From the NCBI GenBank assembly GCA_015039365.1, contig WION01000108.1:62001-126000 (forward strand): DNA of 64,000 nt, given 5' to 3'. Shown piece by piece: positions 10,916-19,527 of this stretch. This DNA is from Amanita rubescens (Eukaryota > Basidiomycota > Agaricomycetes > Agaricales > Amanitaceae). The notes under the pieces are model-generated. The model saw only the letters and a list, made by a program, of their open reading frames with translations. It was not told the DNA's origin and made no database searches. The position numbers and the translations under genes are program-made. Within the stretch, counting starts at the first letter, position 1; every line of letters starts with the position of its first letter.

Positions 10916-10985
10916 TGGATCCGCCATCCCTGGATGAGGATTATAAATGCGAGTATTTATTTGCTATGATTCCTGACAAAGATAC

Positions 10986-11645
10986 ATGCAAGGCTCTCAT
11001 GGAGCTCTTCAAACTCAGCAAAGGAAGGAAAGCATCTCTGCACTTGAGGCTATCCAAGACATCCTCCTGCGTCGAGCATTCGACAATCCGATCGGAGCCC
11101 CAGCCACTTATTTTGTCAAACCTCACAATGACATGCAACATGCCAACATCAGGAGCCAATTGTTTAATGTCCTGCTCATTGGGCACGATGAACCATGGCT
11201 ACACCCTCACTTTGAGGCATTTGCGCATGGGCTTCATCTCGGCCTGTGCGGTGTCCAGTCAATCATCAAAGCTCCTCTGGAGTACAAAACAGAGGAAGAT
11301 ACATACATTTACGCCTTCCAGCTTGTCAGCACCCTATGGAATAACTGTATCACTGGCCCTGGCGACCTCAGTAGACAAATCCGCTATTGAATATTCAACC
11401 CACTCCGTTCATGCAAGGCTAATTTCTTCGCCGAACTGTTCCATACATGGTTTGTCCATTGGCTCGGAGGCAAAGGCCATCCTCACGAATTAGTTGGAAG
11501 CATAGTAACTGAAGAGATGTATGAGCAAAGCCGCAAGTCTCAGAAGATGCAGGCTGAACTCTTCTGGAAAGCCGTTTCAGACCTGGAGGCATTGCCTGGT
11601 AACAGCAAAGTCTTGCAGCTTTTTCAAAGGGTTAGAAATAGATAA
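10986..11645 (+). pseudogene. Unidentified gene remnant with one in-frame UGA
   Basis: Reading frame with convincing protein character: RSQLFNVLLIGHDEPWLHPH, FEAFAHGLHLGLCGVQSII, then TGA at 11,388-11,390, and in the same frame FNPLRSCKANFFAELFHTWF, VHWLGGKGHPHELVGSIVTE and EELFWKAV-like sequence to TAA at 11,643. The single UGA sits where an Arg codon (CGA) would fit. It may be the 3' half of the 10,484 gene or an independent gene. I do not recognise the family. Confidence 0.5.
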
Positions 11646-13567
11646 ATTGGCATACAGTCTACACATACATAGACTGGGAAGCTTTGCTTTAGCTGATGGC
11701 ATTCAACAAAAAAAGTTAATGTGAATAACTGATGATGAACGAAATTTCACATTTAACCTACATTCACTTAACTCTATCACTATCATGATCAACTTTAAAA
11801 TTGAAGAGATCATCATCTACTTTTTAGGACCACTATTGGAGGAAGACACACTAATCATGTTACATATGACATTTAATAAGCACAAACTGTCAAACAATGC
11901 AAGCCTACTCACTCCATAGCAACACAGCTTAATTGTGGCTTTTTTTGCTTTACCCTACTATCCTGATTTACAAAAGGGGTTGATTGGACGAATTGTCAAC
12001 AAAGAAACTCACAATTTATTGTCAGAAGCAACAGGGTCTTCCTCACTGGAGGCACTAAATATATGTATGTTTTAGCACATATCAAACCACAGCAAAAATG
12101 CTCTTACATCTCAATTATAGTGTTCTTTGACTCCTTTTTCATTTGACCTTTCCTGAAGATACGGTTTGAATTTAAACATGCTATCTTGAATTTGGTAGGG
12201 ACTTACATGGGTACAAGATGATGATTGCTTTTCCCAAAAAATAAGGCTGAAAGCCTGGCATGTAACAGCAGATAAGAATCAAAACAAATTGAATGAATGG
12301 TCCAGTCCACCTTCCCATCTCCTGCCCTTTATACCTGCCAAATTGCGTGTGAGTTGGTGCAATGATTGGCTTCTCTCTTACCAAAAAAAAGATCATGACA
12401 GTGTTATGACACAGTTGTTTCTGGAACACGGAGATTGCTACCAAGACTAGCAGCTTCAGTGCCCTGCACAATAGCAAAAAGTAAGTGACTATCATATTGC
12501 TTTCCCCCCAAAAGGTCATGACCATATTATGATGCATTAGTTTCAGGAACACAGAGATTGCTACCTAGACCATAGCAACTTCATTGCCATGCGCAATCTA
12601 AATCAAGTTACTGAAAAATGAAACAAATTTGGCGGAATAGGTCCGACAGTGCTAATAAGGGCATTCCATACAAAAATAGCTTTGGTCCATAAGAGACAAG
12701 TCATAGGGCATCTGTACGGAAAACAATACCTGGAACAGTATCATTCTGGTATCAATATCAGCATTGAACTCAAACTGGCATTTGACAAAACTTTTACCCC
12801 TTTCCACACTGGACAGAACACATCCATCTGCATGCAGTTTTAATACAGCTTACATAAAGTGTGAAAATGCCTTGTCAGTTTCTAATTGATTGAAAAACCG
12901 GCTTCTAAATTGACTGCATTCTGAAATTCAGTGCAGCTTTTAATTGTCATGCGTGCAAGTGCCAAGGCTGACTCTGCATTACAGCTGGATTTGTGAAAAA
13001 TACACACGCAGCAGGGCCTGATTTTCAAGTCCCAAAAGCCTGATGTAATGGCATCATCTGGGTTGGTGAGGCTCGCGCTGTCATGTCATTGATAGAAAAG
13101 ATGTACAAATGCTGCCAGTGAGTAGTGAAGAGTAGTAGTAACCAAGAGCAGCCTGGCCTTGAGATATGTCACTACATGGTGCAGGTTCTGACAAGTGATG
13201 CCGATGATACCAGGTTTGTTGGACTTGAAATTCAGGCCCCTCATCAATCTGGATCCAGCTGTAACACTGGAGCAGATTACTACTCATCAACTGCTACTGT
13301 CAGTAAATAAAAATAAATTGCACCCAAATGGGCTGTACCACATGTGGGTTCCAAATGATGGGAATGTATGGCAGTGTATATAGCATTAGTGGTAGAGTAG
13401 TGCATCCAAAAACTCAGTAATTCCCAAGTTTAGCGTCTTGGCTATTGACAATGAATGACAATTACAACTGGAAAGAAGCAGGTATGTTAGAAGCTTTGTC
13501 ATTTAGCACAGTGCATGGCCACTCACCAAAAAACTTCAACTAAAGCAAATGTGCTTGCTCAATTAAC
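11646..13567. other. AT-rich DNA without a supported gene; contains an imperfect duplication
   Basis: Only short ORFs (60-123 codons) with no recognisable motif. Around 12,420-12,470 and 12,546-12,600 a block (CAGGAACACAGAGATTGCTA and variants, preceded by AAAGGTCATGAC) is repeated with a period of about 125 bp. A short plus-strand frame near 13,195-13,383 looks mildly protein-like but is too short to call. The region ends at the TTAAC target duplication of Gypsy-1 (13,563-13,567). Confidence 0.4.
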
Positions 13568-14085
13568 TGTTACAAACACGGTACGGACTCCTACATTATG
13601 ATTACATGACACGTCGGACATGCTTACTTTTTCGTATATGTCTACCCCTTCGTCACATCCCCATTATGTTCATCAAACGGACTACCTCGTTCTCTTATCG
13701 ATCCCCATTCCGTTTACCCTATGCCCAACCCCTTGTTCATACGTGTACCATCCCCTATGCCCCCTGTTTTACCTATACTTGTTATCGCCCTTGTTCTACT
13801 TACGATATAGCTGTGTTTCTGTACATGTATATAAACCGATGTACTGTAGCGTCGAACCTTAAGTTCGACTTACTTTGTCTTTGTCAATATCACATCCCAT
13901 CTCACCTAAAGAACGTCGTTTCTACTCCGTTCATTATCGCTCTCAAGGATAAGACTTCTCATAGTCGTCTTATCACTTAGCTTATTCGTTCACCTATTGT
14001 TTGACTTGTCCGTTGGACTTAGTCTACTTTGTCAAGCGCTCTTAGCGTGGACACATCGTAGGTGGAGATTGACGTGATCATAACA
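13568..14085 (+). repeat. Gypsy-1 5' LTR
   Basis: 518 bp, starts TGTTACAAACACGG and ends GATCATAACA (TG...CA with a short TGTTA/TAACA inverted repeat). It contains TATATAAA at 13,828-13,835 and a predicted RNA start near 13,859. A 124-codon ORF inside it is repeated unchanged in the other LTR and is not considered a gene. Confidence 0.97.
13828..13835 (+). promoter_or_regulatory. TATA box of the Gypsy-1 LTR promoter
   Basis: TATATAAA lies about 31 nt upstream of TTAAGTTCGACTTA (13,859-13,872), the usual TATA-to-start spacing. The sequence at the predicted start is the one complementary to the primer-binding site, which independently supports this start. Confidence 0.7.
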
Positions 14086-14087
14086 AT

Positions 14088-14100
14088 TAAGTCGAACTTA
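14088..14100 (+). other. Primer-binding site complementary to the element's own RNA 5' end
   Basis: TAAGTCGAACTTA begins two bases after the 5' LTR and is the exact 13-nt reverse complement of 13,860-13,872 in the R region, directly at the predicted transcript start. No stretch complementary to a tRNA 3' end (no TGG) is present at this position. This is the arrangement known for self-priming Tf1-type elements. The 13-mer is nearly palindromic, but its asymmetric centre (TCG versus CGA) matches only as complement. Confidence 0.7.
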
Positions 14101-14176
14101 TCAAAACGATACCCGAGTATTACCTCGTTGGTGAAACACAAGATAACTATCGAACTTCCGGAGAACCGGCCCGTAG

Positions 14177-14914
14177 GTTACCGGTCAGCTTGCAACAATT
14201 TCGGATCAACAGAGGACACCGCCTAATCGTGCTACAAGAGGAACAAGAGGACACTATTATCTAGATCACATCGCTATCTACAACGACCCTAAGGACCACC
14301 TTTGGAAATATTCGAAAGACCACAGTCTCGTACCAACATCAGAGTTTTGGATACCACAGAAAGCCAACAGACCACCCAACAACGCATTCTATCATCGATT
14401 CAACGACAAATACTATCTCCTAGGATTTGAAGTTGAATTCGACGAAAATACCAAACGTTGGGGAGGATACAACCCAGGCCCTGAATCAGAACTCACATAC
14501 GAATTCGTACCAGACGATTTCTTCAAAGGACCTAAGTGGATAGAAGGAAACCCAGATAATTTACCCGAAAGCCTACAGCACAGAAGCGCAGTCTCTACAC
14601 CGAAAGCAGCAGTCAAAACTACACCAAAAGGTAAAACTTTTGGAGTAACAAAAGAAAGCGAATCAGGAACCGAATCAAGTGACGAAAACCCCGATCAGCA
14701 ATTCGAAAGTTCCAGTGACCTTTCCGAGTCGGAAGACAAAACTGTTCCAGACTTACTTAGCCCAATCGATTTCAACCCGTTTGAAACAGAACAGGAGAAA
14801 CCGAATTCCCCAGGACTTCAATACATAGAAGTCGATCCTAAACCCGATCTTAGTCCAGGACCACCAGTACCACAGAAACCGCCTACACCACCTCCAGAAC
14901 CACCAACAGTTACA
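14177..14914 (+). CDS. AUG-less open frame fused upstream of gag
   Basis: 246 codons between TAG (14,174) and the gag ATG (14,915), in frame with gag and without a stop. The translation is protein-like: an N-terminal part rich in aromatic residues (RGHYYLDHIAIYNDPKDHLW, NAFYHRFNDKYYLLGFEVEF, GGYNPGPESELTYEFVPDDF), an acidic Ser-rich middle, and a Pro-rich end (PVPQKPPTPPPEPP) leading directly into Gag. No ATG exists in any frame from the predicted RNA start (about 13,860) to 14,915. If translated, it needs a non-AUG start or a splice that creates a start. It could give a longer Gag of about 578 residues beside the 332-residue form. I do not recognise a domain. Confidence 0.55.
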
Positions 14915-15913
14915 ATGACGACGCCAGCAGTACAACCGATTCCTAGTCTCTTAGGAGAAATCCCTACCTTCACAGGGAAACGATCTCAAGCACAGGATTT
15001 TATAGATCGAATGGAGTTATTCCTAGATCTCAATCCAGGTCGCATTAATACGGATAGACTTAAAATCGGACTGACGTTATCTATGATAACCGACAAAGCT
15101 GAAAACTGGAGACGCAATCAGAACGACGACCTTAACGATGCAGCAAAGACGGAAATATTATGGACAGACTGGACAGGATTTAAAACCAGATTCCTCAATA
15201 ATTGGCAAGAAATAGATTCACCCGGAAACGCATACACAGAATTAGTGCAGCTTCAGAAACGAAAAGACAAGAAAGGAAAACGAATCTCAATCCCAAAATA
15301 CGTTGGTTTATTCAAAGAACTTATAAAGAAAGCTGGAATCACAGGCAGTGCCGCTACCCACATGTTCGGACAAGGACTCGACGCCAACACATACAGAGCA
15401 GTCGTAATGAGAGACCCTAAAACCTTGGACGAATGGTACGAAGGAGCACTCAGAGCATACAACGCCGAAACACGTATTGGCATTCTAGCAACCAACAGAG
15501 GAGGAACATCTTCACACAAACCCCCTCGAAACGAATGGGATATGGATCTCGATGCAATAATTCTTGGAGCGTTATCAAAAGATGAACGAACCCGACACAT
15601 CCGCGACGGACTTTGTTTCATATGTCATAAAGCGGACCACATGTCAGGACAATGCCCCATGAGGAAGGATAAAGGATCTTACAAAGGAAAGAAGAAGTTT
15701 AATGGAAAGAAAGGAAAGAAATTCGCACACGGTCGTCATATTCGAGCAACCGAAAGGGATGACGATGGCAGTAACTATGAAGACGTCGAAGAGTCTAGCC
15801 AGCATGAAGAAGAAGAAGACACTAGCGACAGAACGATACGCGCTATGTTGAAAAAACTCTCTCCAGATCAACGTATCAACCTCCTTATCAACGCGGATAA
15901 ACCGGATTTTTGA
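14915..15913 (+). CDS. gag: Gypsy-1 Gag (capsid and nucleocapsid)
   Basis: 332 codons from the first AUG of the transcript. Begins PSLLGEIPTFTGKRSQAQDF, the start of a retrotransposon-gag capsid domain (residues about 10-190, including FIDRMELFLDLNPGRI and TRFLNNW). Near residue 235 is one CCHC zinc knuckle, CFICHKADHMSGQC (C-X2-C-X4-H-X4-C), followed by a Lys-rich RNA-binding tail and an acidic C-terminus. Gag forms the virus-like particle and packages the RNA. It ends GAT-TTT-TGA at 15,911-15,913; pol lies in the -1 frame across this stop. Confidence 0.92.
   Translation: MTTPAVQPIPSLLGEIPTFTGKRSQAQDFIDRMELFLDLNPGRINTDRLKIGLTLSMITDKAENWRRNQNDDLNDAAKTEILWTDWTGFKTRFLNNWQEIDSPGNAYTELVQLQKRKDKKGKRISIPKYVGLFKELIKKAGITGSAATHMFGQGLDANTYRAVVMRDPKTLDEWYEGALRAYNAETRIGILATNRGGTSSHKPPRNEWDMDLDAIILGALSKDERTRHIRDGLCFICHKADHMSGQCPMRKDKGSYKGKKKFNGKKGKKFAHGRHIRATERDDDGSNYEDVEESSQHEEEEDTSDRTIRAMLKKLSPDQRINLLINADKPDF
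15901..15913 (+). promoter_or_regulatory. Gag-Pol -1 frameshift window (TTTTTGA)
   Basis: The pol frame is closed by TAA at 15,898-15,900 and gag by TGA at 15,911-15,913, so the two frames overlap for only 13 nt. Within it, TTTTT (15,907-15,911) runs into the gag stop: a tRNA-Phe on TTT can slip back one base onto TTT while the ribosome waits at UGA, giving TTG as the next codon. It is not a canonical X-XXY-YYZ heptamer. The alternative is reinitiation at the pol-frame ATG 15,925. Confidence 0.5.
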
Positions 15914-18900
15914 CAGTGGGACACATGTCAGTGGATGCTTGTCCCATAACTTCGGATTCAACTCCAAAGGACGATCTTTCGATATCACCTGTAATAGTAC
16001 GTTCTATTTCAAGCAATCGATTATCTATTCCCCTCGAAGTTGAAACCGAAGACAACACTGAATCAATGACTGCACTGGTCGACAGCGGTGCAGAAGGTTT
16101 ATTTATTAACTCATCAATCGCGTACAAATGGAGAAAGAAGAAACTCGCAAGACCAATCCGAGTCAAGAACGTTGACGGCACATATAATACGAATGGAGAA
16201 ATTTCTGACAAGTGTTTGATCACCATCGATATCAATGGAAAGAAGATGACCGAATGGTTCTTGGTCACTTCGCTTGGCGATCAAAACTTGATACTGGGGC
16301 TTCCGTGGCTCGAGAAGCATGACCCAATCATAAGCTGGAGGAATAGAACTCTGGAGTTCCGTAACTCCAAAGAAGACGAATGGAAGGCATCAATACGGAG
16401 CATCTTGCATCGACTCGATGAAGAAGCAATGCCTAAATGGGAAGAAGACGTCGTAATTCGGTATTTGTTGTCACACAAAGGACCAGAAGAGAAGAGTCTA
16501 AGTTGGAAACCACAATTTGAAGACATAGGAAGATGGACTGAAGAAGATTATGACGAGATCACAATTAATCGATATTCACCAGCTCAACAAATGGAACACA
16601 AGTACAACACCGATCAGAAGGAAATCGCGCTACCTCCTGAGTATCTCGAATGGAAAGAGATATTTGAAAAACAAGCGTCAGAACGATTCCCAGACCGAAG
16701 ATCATGGGATCACGCAATTGAACTTCGCGAAGATTTTATACCAAAGAAAGGGAAGATCTACCCAATATCGCCATTACAACAAAATACGCTTGACGAATGG
16801 ATCAAAGAACAACTAACTAAAGGATATATACGACCATCCAAATCTCCGCAGGCAGCGCCATTCTTTTATGTCGAAAAGAAGGATAGCAAAACACTCAGAC
16901 CCTGCCAAGACTACCGATACTTGAACGAACACACGAAACCAAACTCTTACCCCTTACCACTTATATCCGATCTGATGCTACAACTTAAAGGATCACAATA
17001 CTTTACGAAACTAGACATCAGATGGGGATACAACAATGTTCGCATCAAAGAAGGAGACGAATGGAAAGCCGCATTTATCACGAATAAAGGACTATTCGAA
17101 CCAACGGTTATGTTCTTTGGATTACGCAATTCACCTGCAACATTTCAAGCTATGATGGACGATTACTTCAGGGACTTCATGAACGAAGGATGGATCGCCA
17201 TTTACATGGATGACATCTTGATACACGCGCGCAACAAACAAGAACTCGAGAAAAGAACAAAGCTAGTACTCGCAAAACTAAAAGAACACGATCTTTACCT
17301 AAAACTGGAAAAATGCAAATTTGCCGCCGAAGAAGTGGACTTCTTAGGCATGATAATCACGAAAGACACGATAAAAATGGATCCAATAAAACTCGCTGGA
17401 ATCAGAGACTGGCCCCCTCCGACAACAGTTAAACAAGTACGCTCGTTTCTTGGATTTGGAAATTACTACAGACGTTTCATATCCGGATTCGCGCACCTCG
17501 CACGACCCCTTCACGACTTAACGAAGAAAAACAAAATATGGGAATGGACACTAGAATGTAGAGTCGCCTTCGACTCATTAAAGGAAAGTTTCGTAACAGC
17601 ACCAGTACTAAAGATGCCAGATGTCAATCAACCCTTCATACTCGAAACGGACGCATCTAAATGGGCTGTCGGAGCCGCCCTAATGCAGAAAGACGAAAAC
17701 GGAGACTTACACCCTTGTGGATATCTCTCACACGCACTTACGCCTACTGAACGAAACTGGCAAATCTACGACCGAGAGCTCTTTGCCATAATTTACGCCC
17801 TTGACGAATGGAAATATCTACTGCTTGGAGCAGAACACACACTCACTATACACTGCGACCACAAAAACTTAACCTATTACCGCGCACCACAACGTCTTAC
17901 AGCTAGACAAGCAAGATGGTGGAATAATCTCTCAAGATATAATTACCAACTAATTCACGTACCTGGAGCAAAACTAACTCAAGCGGACGCCTTATCCCGC
18001 CGACCTGATCATACTAACGGAGAAGAAGATGACGAAACAGTCACAATGCTCCCTGACTCATTATTCATTCAAGTCATCGCCGAAGATCTCCGAGATCAAG
18101 TAAAGAACGCAACTCAAACCGATGAGTTTGCTGAAACCATTAGAAGATGCTTAAAGGAGAAAGGAACAGCACCCCTCCGCACAGCAATCACCGATTGGAC
18201 CGAAGATAACGGAATCATCCTATTTAAAAACAAAGCATACGTTCCAATGGACTCCGATCTTCGCCGATCTATTATTAAAGAATACCACGAAGCACCAAGT
18301 GCAGGACACCCTGGATTCTTCAAAACACTTAGCCTATTAAGGGAACATTATTGGTGGCCTAGAATGACAACACTTGTCAAAAGTTTTATCGACGGATGCC
18401 TTACCTGTCAACAGATGAAACCTAATACACACCCCACCGCAGCGCCCCTAATGCCGATCAAATCCCACGCACACCGACCATTTCAACAGATTACTATGGA
18501 TTTCATCACCGATCTACCGCCTAGTGACGGTTTTGATTCTATCTTTGTCGTGGTCGACCAAGGACTTTCAAAGGGAGTAATTCTATGTCCCTGTAATAAA
18601 ACTATTACATCAGCAGAAACCGCCGACCTCTACATCAAAGAAGTTTTCAAGAACTTCGGATTACCAGACATCATGATATCTGACAGAGGACCGCAATTCG
18701 CAGCAAAAGTCTTCAAAGGGATAACCAGCGCACTTCAGATCAAACATAAGATGAGCACCGCCTTTCACCCTCAAACAGATGGACAAACGGAACGCTATAA
18801 CGCCGTACTTGAAGTATACCTCCGCATATTCTGTGCTTACGAACCAGACAAATGGAACAAGATACTTCCCATCGCACAATTCGCTCATAATTCTAGAACG

Positions 18901-19527
18901 CATGAAGAACTGAAACAATCACCGTTCTACCTCATGTATGGATCTAACCCTGTGGCGCTACCCCAGGTTACAGAACAGTCAGCTACCCCTGTAGCAGACG
19001 AACGCATCAGACTCCTGATCAAAGCAAGAGAAGAAGCTCTGGCAGCACACGACCTTGCACGCCTCAAAATGGCACAACGAACGATGAAACACTCTAAACC
19101 GTTCAAAGAAGGAGAAAAGGTTTGGCTAGATTCAAAAAACCTACGCATTCCTTATCAATCACGTAAACTCGCACCTAAACGAGAAGGACCCTTCAAGATA
19201 AAGAAAGTCTTAGGACCTGTCACCTATCAACTAGACTTACCGAAACAATGGAAGATACACAGCGTTTTCCACGCATGTCTACTGTCACCATTCAAGGAAA
19301 CAGAATTCCATGGACCCAACGACACACGTCCACCACCCGATCTAATAGAAGGATCAGAAGAATACGAAATAGAAGCTATTCTCGCACACCGAAAGATCGG
19401 ACGTCAATTACAGTTTCTCGTCAAATGGAAAGGCTATGATACAAGCGAAAACACTTGGGAACCCCAAAGGAACTTGTCAAACGCCGAGGATATCCTTGAC
19501 GAATATAAGAAACGTAGGAAACTCTGA
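15910..19527 (+). CDS. pol: Gypsy-1 Pol: protease, RT, RNase H, integrase, chromodomain
   Basis: About 1,200 codons without a stop. In order: aspartic protease with MTALVDSGAEGLFIN (about residue 55); reverse transcriptase with FFYVEKKDSKTLRPCQDYRY, GLRNSPATFQAMMD and the catalytic IYMDDILIH (about residue 435); RNase H with LETDASKWAVGAAL; integrase with the HHCC zinc domain (HPGFFKTLSLLREHYWWP, CLTCQQ), then catalytic residues in ITMDFITDLP, ISDRGPQFA and HPQTDGQTERYN. It ends with a chromodomain (EIEAILAHRK, FLVKWKGYDTSENTWEP), which in chromoviruses directs integration to marked chromatin. The first AUG in frame is 15,925, so expression as a Gag-Pol -1 fusion is likely. The next ORF follows directly after the TGA, in the same frame. 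Confidence 0.95.
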   Translation: MTVGHMSVDACPITSDSTPKDDLSISPVIVRSISSNRLSIPLEVETEDNTESMTALVDSGAEGLFINSSIAYKWRKKKLARPIRVKNVDGTYNTNGEISDKCLITIDINGKKMTEWFLVTSLGDQNLILGLPWLEKHDPIISWRNRTLEFRNSKEDEWKASIRSILHRLDEEAMPKWEEDVVIRYLLSHKGPEEKSLSWKPQFEDIGRWTEEDYDEITINRYSPAQQMEHKYNTDQKEIALPPEYLEWKEIFEKQASERFPDRRSWDHAIELREDFIPKKGKIYPISPLQQNTLDEWIKEQLTKGYIRPSKSPQAAPFFYVEKKDSKTLRPCQDYRYLNEHTKPNSYPLPLISDLMLQLKGSQYFTKLDIRWGYNNVRIKEGDEWKAAFITNKGLFEPTVMFFGLRNSPATFQAMMDDYFRDFMNEGWIAIYMDDILIHARNKQELEKRTKLVLAKLKEHDLYLKLEKCKFAAEEVDFLGMIITKDTIKMDPIKLAGIRDWPPPTTVKQVRSFLGFGNYYRRFISGFAHLARPLHDLTKKNKIWEWTLECRVAFDSLKESFVTAPVLKMPDVNQPFILETDASKWAVGAALMQKDENGDLHPCGYLSHALTPTERNWQIYDRELFAIIYALDEWKYLLLGAEHTLTIHCDHKNLTYYRAPQRLTARQARWWNNLSRYNYQLIHVPGAKLTQADALSRRPDHTNGEEDDETVTMLPDSLFIQVIAEDLRDQVKNATQTDEFAETIRRCLKEKGTAPLRTAITDWTEDNGIILFKNKAYVPMDSDLRRSIIKEYHEAPSAGHPGFFKTLSLLREHYWWPRMTTLVKSFIDGCLTCQQMKPNTHPTAAPLMPIKSHAHRPFQQITMDFITDLPPSDGFDSIFVVVDQGLSKGVILCPCNKTITSAETADLYIKEVFKNFGLPDIMISDRGPQFAAKVFKGITSALQIKHKMSTAFHPQTDGQTERYNAVLEVYLRIFCAYEPDKWNKILPIAQFAHNSRTHEELKQSPFYLMYGSNPVALPQVTEQSATPVADERIRLLIKAREEALAAHDLARLKMAQRTMKHSKPFKEGEKVWLDSKNLRIPYQSRKLAPKREGPFKIKKVLGPVTYQLDLPKQWKIHSVFHACLLSPFKETEFHGPNDTRPPPDLIEGSEEYEIEAILAHRKIGRQLQFLVKWKGYDTSENTWEPQRNLSNAEDILDEYKKRRKL

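Noticed and set aside
13606..13980. 124-codon ORF in the Gypsy-1 LTR, repeated at 21,331-21,744
   Set aside because: It is identical in both copies only because the LTRs are identical; it spans U3, TATA box and the RNA start.
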